Source: Pseudobacteriovorax antillogorgiicola
GTDB lineage: Bacteria; Bdellovibrionota_B; Oligoflexia; Oligoflexales; CAIYRB01
Direction of reading: 5' to 3'
Length of the DNA: 50,264 bases
Assembly: GCA_945862295.1 (NCBI GenBank)
Contig: CAMAXT010000011.1
Span: forward strand, 1-50,264
In this document: positions 15,974 to 25,307 of the stretch, piece after piece
How the letters are laid out: every line of letters starts with the position of its first letter
Numbering within the stretch: position 1 is the first letter of the stretch
Position numbers and translations under genes: made by a program
Notes under the pieces: generated by a model
Told to the model about the DNA's origin: nothing
Seen by the model: only the letters and a program-made list of their open reading frames with translations
Databases searched by the model: none

Positions 15974-18583
15974 TTGAATCATTATATTCTGGAAAATGGC
16001 GTTGAGGTCGTACTTAAGAACACAACATTCTCAGATACTGTCACCATGCAGGTTTGGGTTGGAGTTGGTTCTGTCCATGAAAATGACGCCGAACGAGGCA
16101 TGTCGCATTATCTTGAGCACATGCTTTTCAAGGGCACAAAGAAGTACGGGCCCGGAGAAATAGCCTCCACTGTCGAGATGTGCGGTGGGGAGATCAATGC
16201 CTATACAACGTTTGATAACACAGTTTACTACCTAACTCTAAATAGTGATCACGCCCATGACGGCCTCGACTTATTGTTTGAAGCGGTTGCCAACAGCAAT
16301 ATCGACGCGACTGAATTTTCTCGTGAAAAAGAAGTTATTTTAGAAGAAATTCGCCGTTCTAATGATAGTCCAGGAAGTAAAATTGGCCGGCGGGTTTTCG
16401 AACTTGCATTCCATGACACCCAAGCAGCACTTCCGATCATTGGTAGCTCGCAATCTGTCTCGGACTTTACGAGAGACCAGGTCTATAACTACTATAAAAA
16501 ATGGTACGTGCCGAACAACATGCGCATCATTGTTGTTGGGAAATTCCACGAACAAGACATGCTTGACCTCATTAGCAAAACATTTGGTGGGCTAGAAAAA
16601 GCTCAGTTGCCATTTTTATTTAACCCGCTTGAGATCTACGACAACAGAAAGCCAAATGTAGAAAATAAAGGTGATAAGAAAGTTTCGGTGCTTAAAGGTG
16701 ACTTTAAGCAGACGAGACTTGAGATTGTTTTTCCCGCACCGTACCTAGAGCATCCGGACACAATGGCGCTTGATATCGCTTCATTTGCCCTCGGAACAGG
16801 CGAAATGGGGCGTTTAACAAGACGTCTTCGTGATGAGTTGGGACTAGTATCTTCGATTGGTTCGTCGGTATTCTCGCCAGTCTTTGGCGGCATCTTTGAA
16901 TTTAGTGCACTCCTTGAAGAAAAAGATTTGGTGGCGACGCTGCGTGCGATCGAAGACGAATTAACGATATTCCTAACCGATAAGCCTATCACAGAAGAAG
17001 AGTTGGCGCGCGCAAGAGCGACGCTGCGTGTCGACCGCATTTACCGCGATGAAACCGTCGATGGTCAGGCGCGCAGTATTGGATTTGGGCTTAAGACAAA
17101 ACTCCGTATGCATTTTGATGCGGTGTCGATGGCGATGATGGAAGACATCTCTCGTTCGGAAATTCATGGCGCAGCGAAGCGTTGGTTGAATCTTGAAAAT
17201 GCTAGGATCGTTGTTCTTGTTCATGATGATTCCGAGCTTAAAACCTCAGATTTAGATGGTGTTTTTGTAAATCAGAAACTGATGCATTTGCCAATTCACC
17301 TAGGTGAAATCCTCGAAGGGAAGGCGCAAGAGAACCAAGCGGTTGAAAAGTTTAAAATCGCAGACAACATCACGCTGCTCACCAAACAAAACGCGAATAT
17401 ACCGCTGTTTACTTTAGTCGGTGCATCGCGCGGCGGTATTCGCGAAGAGGAGCGCAAGCAGGCTGGAGTCTATAATTTCTTAGCTGGCATGCTTGCCACA
17501 GCTACGAAGAGTATGAACTTTGATGAGTTTGTTGGAACCGTCGAAGCGCATGGCGCGTCAGTTGAAGGTTTTTCGGGTAAGGATTCTTTTGGCATTCACG
17601 CACAGTGTGCGATCGATGACTTCCAGATTTTTCTTCCGATGGTTATTAAATCTTTGCTTGAGCCGGTATTCCCTGAAGAGCAGTTTGACTCGTTAAAAAG
17701 AGAGATTTTGCAGGCTTTAATTCGCGCAAAAGACTCGCCGTCTTCTGTGTGCTTTCGCCGTTTGCAAGAACTGATGTACGGCGACCGTTCTTACAGTTGG
17801 CCGGTTGCTGGTCTTGAAGAAACAGTTCAAGATATTACGCCTGCGTCGCTGATGCAGTTCTATCAAAACTACGCCTTAGGACGCGACTGGGTGTTTAGTG
17901 TTGTGTCGCCGTTTGATCACGCGACGACCCATTCTATTTTAGAGCCATTTCTCTCGCAGCTTGCCGATAAGAAGCAGTCAAAACCAAATAAGCCGGAGAT
18001 GGCGCCTCTCGATATTAAGGATGTGAAAGTCGAACGCCTCGTCATGGAGCGCGAGCAAAGTCATATTGCAATCGGCTTCCAAGGCATGACCTGGGGTCAT
18101 TCCGATCGCCCTGCACTGGATGTTTTGATTAATGTTTTGGGAGGTCACGGTGGACGATTGTTCCGCGAACTCCGAGATAAGGAAAGCTTCGCATACACAG
18201 TTAGTCCTATTATTTCATATGGTTGTGAGAGTGGAATCGTCGGCGCCTACATCGCCTGTGCTCCGGCAAAATCTGAATTAGCACTCAAAAGACTTTTAGA
18301 AGAAATTCAAAAGATCGTGGATCATCCACCCGAAGCAATCGAATTGAAACGGTCGGTAAACTACATCGTTGGGTCCCATGCGATGGGACTTCAGAAATGC
18401 GATTCTCAGGCCAGCACGATGGCTCTGATGGAACTCTATGGCTACGGGTTTGACGATTTTAAATCATACCCAGACCGCATTAAACGAGTCACGGCAGCGG
18501 AAGTGCAAAAAGTTGCAAAAAAAGTGTTCACGAATAATGCTTATCGTGCAGTCATTGTTGGACCGTCTCAAATTCAACAATGA
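15974..18583 (+). CDS. M16-family zinc metallopeptidase (two-domain, insulinase type)
   Basis: An 869-residue protein with two tandem M16 halves. The first half is catalytic: HYLEHMLFKGT gives the inverted zinc motif HxxEH, and the distal glutamate is in EKEVILEEIRR about 75 residues later. The second half (from about residue 450) lacks the zinc motif, as usual, and shows the typical GGHGGRLFRELRDKESFAYTV block. No signal peptide is obvious, so it may act in the cytoplasm, or export is not visible by eye. Start is a TTG at 15974 after AAGTAGG. It follows the exported protein by 18 bases. Confidence 0.92.
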   Translation: MNHYILENGVEVVLKNTTFSDTVTMQVWVGVGSVHENDAERGMSHYLEHMLFKGTKKYGPGEIASTVEMCGGEINAYTTFDNTVYYLTLNSDHAHDGLDLLFEAVANSNIDATEFSREKEVILEEIRRSNDSPGSKIGRRVFELAFHDTQAALPIIGSSQSVSDFTRDQVYNYYKKWYVPNNMRIIVVGKFHEQDMLDLISKTFGGLEKAQLPFLFNPLEIYDNRKPNVENKGDKKVSVLKGDFKQTRLEIVFPAPYLEHPDTMALDIASFALGTGEMGRLTRRLRDELGLVSSIGSSVFSPVFGGIFEFSALLEEKDLVATLRAIEDELTIFLTDKPITEEELARARATLRVDRIYRDETVDGQARSIGFGLKTKLRMHFDAVSMAMMEDISRSEIHGAAKRWLNLENARIVVLVHDDSELKTSDLDGVFVNQKLMHLPIHLGEILEGKAQENQAVEKFKIADNITLLTKQNANIPLFTLVGASRGGIREEERKQAGVYNFLAGMLATATKSMNFDEFVGTVEAHGASVEGFSGKDSFGIHAQCAIDDFQIFLPMVIKSLLEPVFPEEQFDSLKREILQALIRAKDSPSSVCFRRLQELMYGDRSYSWPVAGLEETVQDITPASLMQFYQNYALGRDWVFSVVSPFDHATTHSILEPFLSQLADKKQSKPNKPEMAPLDIKDVKVERLVMEREQSHIAIGFQGMTWGHSDRPALDVLINVLGGHGGRLFRELRDKESFAYTVSPIISYGCESGIVGAYIACAPAKSELALKRLLEEIQKIVDHPPEAIELKRSVNYIVGSHAMGLQKCDSQASTMALMELYGYGFDDFKSYPDRIKRVTAAEVQKVAKKVFTNNAYRAVIVGPSQIQQ

Positions 18584-18612
18584 AAAGTTTCTCTGATATG
18601 ATACATAGTTAA

Positions 18613-18624
18613 CCAAACGTTTGG
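18613..18624. promoter_or_regulatory. Perfect 12-bp palindrome upstream of sdhC (candidate operator)
   Basis: CCAAACGTTTGG reads the same on both strands. It lies 11 bases after a possible -10 (TATGAT, 18597-18602) and 36 bases before the sdhC ATG, so it would overlap the first transcribed bases. No recognised consensus is claimed. Confidence 0.55.
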
Positions 18625-18659
18625 CGCGTTGTTGTTGTACACATTACTAAGAGGCTGCT

Positions 18660-19328
18660 ATGAGTTGGTTCAAGCGGACGCTGAATTCCTCTATTGGTGG
18701 AAAGTTGATAGTCGCGGTCACAGGACTCGGCCTCGTCGGCTTTATTATTGCCCACTTATCCGGCAATTTACTGATTTTCGTTGGCCGCGAAGCACTTGCC
18801 GAATACGCAGAAGGCTTGCGAAAATTCCCCGCAATTCTCTGGGCTCTTAGAATTGGTTTGGTGGGTATGGCGGTAGCGCACATAGGATTTACCATAAAGC
18901 TAAATCTTGCGAATAAAGCTGCAAGACCAGTTGGCTATGCAAAGAAGACATACCGCCGTGCAACTTTAGCCTCGCGGACGATGGTGCTCTCGGGCCTTAC
19001 CCTTCTTGCTTACATTGTTTATCACCTACTGCATTTCACCTGGCGAACAACAGACGCGGAAATTGCGGCACTCGGTCCTTACGAAGTCTATGACATGCTG
19101 ATTATTGGATTTAGTAGCCCAGCAATCTCCGCGTTCTATATCATCGCTACAGTTCTTCTCGGCATGCATTTATCGCACGGCATTTCCAGTGTTTTCCAGA
19201 CTCTTGGTATCAACAATCCAAAATACAACAAACTATTTAGGTGTCTAGGTCCAGCACTGGGGACTGTTCTAGCCCTTGGATTTATAACTATTCCTGTAGC
19301 GGTAATGACCGGTTTTGTGACGCGCTGA
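18660..19328 (+). CDS. sdhC: Succinate dehydrogenase / fumarate reductase cytochrome b subunit (B-type)
   Basis: A 222-residue membrane subunit with about five helices that anchors SdhAB and carries haem b. Conserved histidines occur in IIAHLSGNL, VAHIGF, YHLLHF and LSHGISSVFQ, consistent with a di-haem B-type (Wolinella/Bacillus-like) cytochrome. A single anchor subunit and the order C-A-B fit this type, in place of separate SdhC and SdhD. The ATG follows AAGAGG; the gene is 76 bases after the M16 gene with a candidate promoter and palindrome between. Confidence 0.93.
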   Translation: MSWFKRTLNSSIGGKLIVAVTGLGLVGFIIAHLSGNLLIFVGREALAEYAEGLRKFPAILWALRIGLVGMAVAHIGFTIKLNLANKAARPVGYAKKTYRRATLASRTMVLSGLTLLAYIVYHLLHFTWRTTDAEIAALGPYEVYDMLIIGFSSPAISAFYIIATVLLGMHLSHGISSVFQTLGINNPKYNKLFRCLGPALGTVLALGFITIPVAVMTGFVTR

Positions 19329-19355
19329 TTCTATGAAGATCTGAAAGGATTTAAG

Positions 19356-21269
19356 ATGAAACTGGATGCCAAAATTCCTTCGGGCCCAATCGAAGAAAAA
19401 TGGAATAATCACAAGTTCGATTTGAAGCTAGTGAACCCAGCAAACAAGCGGAAATATGACGTCATCGTCGTTGGCAGTGGCTTAGCGGGCGCATCGGCTG
19501 CTGCGACACTTGCAGAGCTAGGCTACAATGTTAGCTGCTTTTGCTTTCAAGATAGTCCGCGCCGCGCGCACAGTATTGCGGCGCAGGGTGGTATCAACGC
19601 AGCAAAAAATTACCAAGGTGACGGCGACAGTGTGCACCGACTTTTCTACGATACGGTGAAAGGCGGTGACTTTCGCTCTCGTGAAGCAAACGTGCACCGT
19701 TTAGCTGAAGTATCAGTAAACATCATCGATCAGTGCGTTGCGCAAGGTGTGCCGTTTGCTCGCGAATACGGTGGTCTTTTAGATAACCGCTCCTTCGGTG
19801 GTGCCCAGGTTTCACGAACTTTTTATGCCAAAGGTCAAACAGGTCAGCAGCTTCTAATCGGCGCCTATCAAGCCCTTGAGCGACAGATCGGCCTCGGCCG
19901 CGTGAAGATGTACACCCGTGCGGAGATGTTAGAACTCGTGGTCGATAACGGCCGGGCTGCCGGCATCATCGTGCGCGACCTCGCAACTGGAGAAATCACG
20001 CGCCATGCGGGTCATGCCGTATTAATGGCGACTGGTGGATACGGAAACGTTTTCTACCTCTCGACAAATGCAAAAGGTTCGAACGTCACCGCTGCTTACC
20101 GCGCTTATAAGAAAGGCGCTGGATTTGCGAATCCTTGCTTTACCCAGATTCACCCGACTTGTATTCCTGTGAGCGGTGACTACCAATCAAAACTTACGTT
20201 GATGTCTGAGTCTCTTCGAAATGACGGACGCGTTTGGGCCCCTAAAAACAAGGGCGATAAACGCGCGCCGTCGCAGATCCCTGACGCAGAACGCGACTAC
20301 TATCTTGAGCGAAAATATCCAAGCTACGGTAACCTTGCTCCGCGAGATATTGCGTCTCGCGCGGCGAAAGAAGCCTGCGATGACGGCCGCGGCGTCGGCG
20401 ACACCGGTCTCGGTGTTTATTTGGATTTTAGAGATTCAATTAAACGCTTAGGAAAACACACCATTCAAGAACGGTACGGCAACCTTTTTCATATGTACCA
20501 GAAAATCACTGCTGAAAATCCCTATGAAATGCCGATGCGCATCTTCCCTGCGGTGCATTACACCATGGGTGGTCTTTGGGTCGACTACAACTTAATGAGC
20601 ACAATTCCAGGTCTTTTCGTTCTCGGTGAAGCAAACTTTTCCGATCATGGTGCGAACCGCTTGGGAGCGAGCGCACTTATGCAAGGCCTCGCGGATGGCT
20701 ATTTCGTAGTACCCTCGACGCTCAGCGGCTACCTTGCCGATCTGCCGCGCACATCGATTGCGACGGATACTTCTGAATTCAAGAAGGCAGAGACCGAAGC
20801 GACCGACCGTCTCAATCAGTTTATCAATATCAAAGGCAAAAAAACGGTCGATACCTTCCACCGCGAGCTTGGCAAAATCATATGGGACCGTTGCGGAATG
20901 GCTCGTAACAAAGCTGGCCTAGAGAAAGCAATCAGCCAAATTCCAGCTCTGAGAGAAGAGTTCTGGAAGAATCTTAAAATCAACGGCACTGGATCTGAAC
21001 TCAACCAAGAACTTGAAAGAGCGGGTAGGGTCGCAGATTTCATGGAGTTTGGTGAGCTTATGTGCCGTGACGCGCTAGCGCGCGAAGAATCCTGCGGTGG
21101 CCACTTCCGTGAAGAGCACCAAACTGAAGACGGCGAAGCAAAGCGCGATGACGAAAATTTCGCGCACGCAGCTGTTTGGGAATACAAAGGCGACACAGCA
21201 ATCCCTGCGAGACACAAAGAGCAACTCGAGTTTGAAAACGTCAAACTGGCGACAAGGAGCTACAAATGA
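19356..21269 (+). CDS. sdhA: Succinate dehydrogenase / fumarate reductase flavoprotein subunit
   Basis: The 637-residue catalytic subunit that oxidises succinate to fumarate (or the reverse). The N-terminal FAD-binding motif is [19 protein letters not shown], the covalent flavin histidine lies in [20 protein letters not shown], and the substrate-binding and capping segments include [28 protein letters not shown] and [18 protein letters not shown]. The sequence resembles the B-type flavoproteins of Bacteroidetes and Deltaproteobacteria. AAGGA precedes the ATG; the end overlaps sdhB by 4 bases. Confidence 0.96.
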   Translation: MKLDAKIPSGPIEEKWNNHKFDLKLVNPANKRKYDVIVVGSGLAGASAAATLAELGYNVSCFCFQDSPRRAHSIAAQGGINAAKNYQGDGDSVHRLFYDTVKGGDFRSREANVHRLAEVSVNIIDQCVAQGVPFAREYGGLLDNRSFGGAQVSRTFYAKGQTGQQLLIGAYQALERQIGLGRVKMYTRAEMLELVVDNGRAAGIIVRDLATGEITRHAGHAVLMATGGYGNVFYLSTNAKGSNVTAAYRAYKKGAGFANPCFTQIHPTCIPVSGDYQSKLTLMSESLRNDGRVWAPKNKGDKRAPSQIPDAERDYYLERKYPSYGNLAPRDIASRAAKEACDDGRGVGDTGLGVYLDFRDSIKRLGKHTIQERYGNLFHMYQKITAENPYEMPMRIFPAVHYTMGGLWVDYNLMSTIPGLFVLGEANFSDHGANRLGASALMQGLADGYFVVPSTLSGYLADLPRTSIATDTSEFKKAETEATDRLNQFINIKGKKTVDTFHRELGKIIWDRCGMARNKAGLEKAISQIPALREEFWKNLKINGTGSELNQELERAGRVADFMEFGELMCRDALAREESCGGHFREEHQTEDGEAKRDDENFAHAAVWEYKGDTAIPARHKEQLEFENVKLATRSYK

Positions 21270-22018
21270 AACTTAAACTGCACGTCTGGCGTCAGAAAAG
21301 TCCAAAAGCTCAGGGAAAAATGACTAGTTATGACGTGAAGCAGGCGAGTCCTGATATGTCATTTCTCGAAATGCTGGACGTTTTAAATGAAGATTTGGCG
21401 CAAAAAGGCGAAGATCCAATCGCTTTCGACCACGACTGCCGTGAGGGAATTTGCGGGTCTTGCTCCATGGTAATCAACGGTCAGCCGCACGGACCAGAGC
21501 AAGGCACAACCGCTTGTCAGCTGCATATGCGCAAGTTTAAAGACGGCGACGACATCTTCATCGAACCTTGGCGTGCTAAGGCTTTCCCGGTTCTCAAAGA
21601 TCTTATTGTTGACCGAGGTGCCTTCGATCGCATAATACAAGCCGGCGGTTTCGTTTCTGTGAATACCGGGGGAGCTCAGGATGCAAATTGTATCCCTATC
21701 CCAAAACATAATGCCGACCTGGCAATGGATGCCGCAGCTTGTATTGGCTGCGGAGCATGTGTCGCCGCCTGCAAAAATTCCTCAGCAATGCTTTTCGTCT
21801 CAGCTAAAGTTTCCCATCTCGCACTATTGCCGCAAGGACAGCCTGAAAAAACGCGCCGAGTGCTCAACATGGTCAACCAAATGGACAAGGAAGGCTTCGG
21901 AAACTGCACTAATCAATATGAGTGCGAGGCCGCTTGCCCAAAAGAAATTTCAGCTAACTTTATCGCAAAAATGAATCGGGAGTATTTAGGTGCCAGCTTT
22001 TTTAGCCAGGAGGAATAG
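21266..22018 (+). CDS. sdhB: Succinate dehydrogenase / fumarate reductase iron-sulfur subunit
   Basis: A 250-residue electron-transfer subunit with three cysteine clusters: [10 protein letters not shown] plus a later Cys for the [2Fe-2S] centre, [11 protein letters not shown] for the [4Fe-4S] centre, and [16 protein letters not shown] for the [3Fe-4S]/[4Fe-4S] part. Electrons pass from the SdhA flavin to the SdhC haems and menaquinone or ubiquinone. It overlaps sdhA by 4 bases (ATGA) and is followed by purS after 11 bases, so the purine genes may share its transcript. Confidence 0.96.
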   Translation: MKLKLHVWRQKSPKAQGKMTSYDVKQASPDMSFLEMLDVLNEDLAQKGEDPIAFDHDCREGICGSCSMVINGQPHGPEQGTTACQLHMRKFKDGDDIFIEPWRAKAFPVLKDLIVDRGAFDRIIQAGGFVSVNTGGAQDANCIPIPKHNADLAMDAAACIGCGACVAACKNSSAMLFVSAKVSHLALLPQGQPEKTRRVLNMVNQMDKEGFGNCTNQYECEAACPKEISANFIAKMNREYLGASFFSQEE

Positions 22019-22029
22019 TTAAAAACTCT

Positions 22030-22266
22030 ATGAAATTTGAAATTATCGTCCAACTAAAACGCGAAGTTTTAGACCCCGAAGGCCGAGCGATCCATGAAAC
22101 ATTAGGTCGCCTCGGCTTTCGCGCATTAAAAGGGGTCGTTGTCTCTAAACGCTACGAGCTAGAGTTTAGCGGCTCGGAGGCAGAGGGGCAGGAAGCAGCC
22201 AAGAAAATCGCCGATGAATATTTGGCTAATCCTGTAAGCGAAACATTTGAGATCAGAAAGATCTGA
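22030..22266 (+). CDS. purS: Phosphoribosylformylglycinamidine synthase subunit PurS
   Basis: A 78-residue protein matching PurS throughout: a start like KFEIIVQLKREVLDPEGRAI, then TLGRLGF and GVVVSKRYELEF. PurS is the small structural subunit that links PurQ and PurL in the four-protein FGAM synthase system of Gram-positive and some other bacteria. Its presence, with separate PurQ and a small PurL, shows that the single-chain PurL of enterobacteria is not used here. It is followed by purQ after 5 bases. Confidence 0.93.
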   Translation: MKFEIIVQLKREVLDPEGRAIHETLGRLGFRALKGVVVSKRYELEFSGSEAEGQEAAKKIADEYLANPVSETFEIRKI

Positions 22267-22271
22267 AACTG

Positions 22272-22988
22272 ATGACGCAATTTACAAATATTGGAAAACC
22301 AAACGTTGGTCTTATCCAATTCCCAGGTTCTAATTGTGATGCAGACTGTGTCGATACTTTAAAAAGGCACTTCGGTCTTGATACGACTTTAGTGTGGCAC
22401 ACCGAAAAATCTTTACCGAAAGTTGATGCGGTTATCTTACCTGGAGGTTTTAGCTACGGCGATTACCTGCGCAGCGGAGCTCTCGCATCTCATTCGCCGG
22501 TCATGGCGTCCGTCAAAGAGTTCGTGAAAAAAGGCGGCCCGGTGATTGGGATCTGTAACGGATTTCAAATTCTCACCGAGTCCCATCTTTTGCCAGGGGC
22601 ATTACTAAGAAATGCCAGCCGTGAATTCATCTGCAAGTATGTCCACCTGCAAGGTCAAACTGGTACTAGCGTCTATTCAAGTATGCTATGTGGAAAAACT
22701 CTCAGCATGCCGATCGCGCACGGTGAAGGGCGCTACTACATCGATCCAGAAGGATTAAAGAAGCTAAATGACAAAGGCCAGGTGGTGTTCCGCTATGCCG
22801 CCGCCGACGGTTCGGTCTCTGATGCATCGAATCCAAACGGCGCGACCGAACACATCGCGGGCATTGCTAGCGAAAATGGCCGCGTTTTTGGCATGATGCC
22901 GCACCCAGAACGCGCAACTGATGTGGTCATGGGTGGAAGTAACGACGGCCTCCAGGTTTGGAAGGCATTTTTCGCGTCATTTTTGTAA
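22272..22988 (+). CDS. purQ: Phosphoribosylformylglycinamidine synthase, glutaminase subunit PurQ
   Basis: A class I glutamine amidotransferase of 238 residues that supplies ammonia to PurL. Motifs seen: FPGSNCDADCVD near the start, LPGGFSYGDYLR, the nucleophile elbow GICNGFQIL (catalytic Cys), and the His/Glu pair in MMPHPERA at the C-terminus. It lies in the tight array purS-purQ-purL with gaps of 5 and 14 bases. Confidence 0.96.
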   Translation: MTQFTNIGKPNVGLIQFPGSNCDADCVDTLKRHFGLDTTLVWHTEKSLPKVDAVILPGGFSYGDYLRSGALASHSPVMASVKEFVKKGGPVIGICNGFQILTESHLLPGALLRNASREFICKYVHLQGQTGTSVYSSMLCGKTLSMPIAHGEGRYYIDPEGLKKLNDKGQVVFRYAAADGSVSDASNPNGATEHIAGIASENGRVFGMMPHPERATDVVMGGSNDGLQVWKAFFASFL

Positions 22989-23002
22989 TTCGGAGATAAC
23001 GA

Positions 23003-25294
23003 ATGTCTTTGTATTTTAAAGATCTAAACTTAGCGAAATTTTCAAAGGCAGAAGCCATCGACGGTACGCCCGGCGAAAAACTAAATGCGCTGTTAAAAAA
23101 ACATAAAATTAACGCCGTAGAGTTTGCGAAGATCAACGGCATTATGAACGGCAGATTGCCATCGATGTCCGAACTGGGTGTCTTCTCCGCTATGTGGAGT
23201 GAGCACTGCTCTTACAAATCTTCCCGCGTCCATCTAAAGCGGTTTCCGACAGAAACCCCTGACGTTGTAGTCGGCCCCGGCGAAAACGCTGGGGTCGTTC
23301 GCATTTCAGGCAAGCTCTGTCTCGCGTTCAAAATGGAAAGCCACAACCATCCAAGTTACATCGAGCCTTATCAAGGTGCAGCGACTGGTGTTGGCGGCAT
23401 TCTGCGAGATGTATTTTGCATGGGTGCTAGACCGATCGCCAATTTGAACGCTCTTCGTTTTGGCAAGAGAACGCACGAACGCACAAAATATCTCGTAGAA
23501 AACGTGGTCAAGGGCATCGGCGACTACGGCAACTGCATCGGCGTTCCAACTGTTGGCGGCAACGTTTCGTTCGACGAATCTTACGACGGCAACTGCCTCG
23601 TTAATGCGATGACTGTTGGTACAATTCACGAAGATAAAATCTTCAAAGGCTTCGCTTCCGGTACCGGCAACATCGTGGTTTACCTTGGTTCGGCCACAGG
23701 TCGCGACGGTATCCACGGTGCAACAATGGCGTCAGATAGCTTCGCTTCATCTGAAAATTCTGAGCGCAGTACCGTCCAAGTAGGCGACCCGTTCACTGAG
23801 AAACTACTTCTTGAAGCAACGCTCGAAGTTCTAGAAAAAGGTCTTGTTATTGGCCTCCAGGACATGGGTGCTGCAGGGCTAACGAGTTCATCCTTTGAAA
23901 TGGCCGGCCGCGCCGGCAATGGTCTTTACATGGACCTCGACCAGATACCTGTTCGTACCACTGCTATGACAGCTTACGAACTTCTCCTCTCAGAGTCCCA
24001 AGAACGCATGCTGATGGTTATTGAGCCACACAACTGGGGCGCTTTAAAAGAAGTTCTAGACCGTTGGCAGCTCGCTTCTGCCGTAATCGGCGTCGTGACC
24101 GATACCGGTCGCGTCCATATTTCTCACAACGGTGTTTTAGAAGTCGATCTTCCAGTTGGGCCAATCACGGATGACGCTCCAAAATATGATCGTCCGCAGA
24201 AAGCTCGGCCTTTAGCCGAGAGCAATAGCCCGGAGTTCAACAACAAAACCCTCGCTGGCATCAAAGAGATTGGCGTGGAAACCTTCTTAGCCAACATGTT
24301 GAGCGATACCGGCGATAAAGAGAAAATCTATACGCAGTATGACCAACATATCGGTGCAAAAACAGTCAAAGGCCCAAAAGATCAGGGCGCAGCTGTTATG
24401 TGGCTTCGTTCAGATATAGCGGATCAAAGTGAACCAAACCTTGGAGTCGCTATCGCGGCGAGCTGTAATGAGCGCTACTGCAGCATCGATCCTCGTCTTG
24501 GTGCGGCGCACGCGGTTTTAAAATCAGCGCGCATGATCGCAGCAACGGGCGGCCGCCCGATCGCTATCACCGACTGCCTTAATTACGGCAACCCAGAAGA
24601 TCCAGAAGTGATGTGGGAGTTTTCTCAAGGAGTCGATGGGATCAGCGAAGCGTGTAAAAATCTCGGTATCGCCGTCGTTAGTGGCAACGTCAGTCTCTAT
24701 AATCAGACCGATGGCGTCTCTATTAAACCAACCCCAATGATCGGTATGGTCGGCAAGGTTAGCGACGTCACAAAAGTACCCGCGGGCGTTACACAGGCAA
24801 ATCTTAAGGTACTTCTACTACAACCTAAAAGTGCGGCACCGGCGTTTGGTGGTTCACTCGCAGCTAAACTCACGCGCACAGCCGGACTGAGTGCGATCCC
24901 TGCGATCAACTGGAAAGCAGAGACCGAGGCGATCGATTTCATGAGAAAAGTTATATCAACAGGTTCTGTTACCGCAGCACGTGACGTAGGCGACGGCGGC
25001 CTTGCAACAACGATGGCTAAGATGCTTCTTCCTCATCAAGTTGGTGCGAAAATCACGCTTGGTATTTCTGATAAAATCAGCGATTTAGGCAACTATTTCG
25101 GTGAAGTGGCCGGATCATATATTTTAATGTGCCCTGCGGATGCAGCTGCAAAGATACTTTCGACCGGAAAAGAGCTAAAAGAATGTCAGCTCCAAGAAAT
25201 TGGATCAACAAACACCCAGTCAGCTTTTGAATTCGGTTCGTGGTCTGCTCCTATAAAACAACTTACTTCAGCGTTCGGACGATCGTTGACCTAG
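23003..25294 (+). CDS. purL: Phosphoribosylformylglycinamidine synthase, synthetase subunit PurL (small type)
   Basis: A 763-residue ATP-dependent FGAM synthetase of the small PurL type. Recognisable blocks are SEHCSYKSSR, KMESHNHPSYIEPYQGAATGVGGILRD, VGGNVSFDESYDGN and QDMGAAGLTSSSFEMA, with the second repeat half holding DCLNYGNPEDPEVMW, GNVSLYNQT and RDVGDGGLATTMA. The length fits the family that works with PurS and PurQ. An ATG at 23003 follows a GGAG; purF begins 13 bases after its stop. Confidence 0.96.
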   Translation: MSLYFKDLNLAKFSKAEAIDGTPGEKLNALLKKHKINAVEFAKINGIMNGRLPSMSELGVFSAMWSEHCSYKSSRVHLKRFPTETPDVVVGPGENAGVVRISGKLCLAFKMESHNHPSYIEPYQGAATGVGGILRDVFCMGARPIANLNALRFGKRTHERTKYLVENVVKGIGDYGNCIGVPTVGGNVSFDESYDGNCLVNAMTVGTIHEDKIFKGFASGTGNIVVYLGSATGRDGIHGATMASDSFASSENSERSTVQVGDPFTEKLLLEATLEVLEKGLVIGLQDMGAAGLTSSSFEMAGRAGNGLYMDLDQIPVRTTAMTAYELLLSESQERMLMVIEPHNWGALKEVLDRWQLASAVIGVVTDTGRVHISHNGVLEVDLPVGPITDDAPKYDRPQKARPLAESNSPEFNNKTLAGIKEIGVETFLANMLSDTGDKEKIYTQYDQHIGAKTVKGPKDQGAAVMWLRSDIADQSEPNLGVAIAASCNERYCSIDPRLGAAHAVLKSARMIAATGGRPIAITDCLNYGNPEDPEVMWEFSQGVDGISEACKNLGIAVVSGNVSLYNQTDGVSIKPTPMIGMVGKVSDVTKVPAGVTQANLKVLLLQPKSAAPAFGGSLAAKLTRTAGLSAIPAINWKAETEAIDFMRKVISTGSVTAARDVGDGGLATTMAKMLLPHQVGAKITLGISDKISDLGNYFGEVAGSYILMCPADAAAKILSTGKELKECQLQEIGSTNTQSAFEFGSWSAPIKQLTSAFGRSLT

Positions 25295-25307
25295 GAAAAC
25301 AGAAGTA

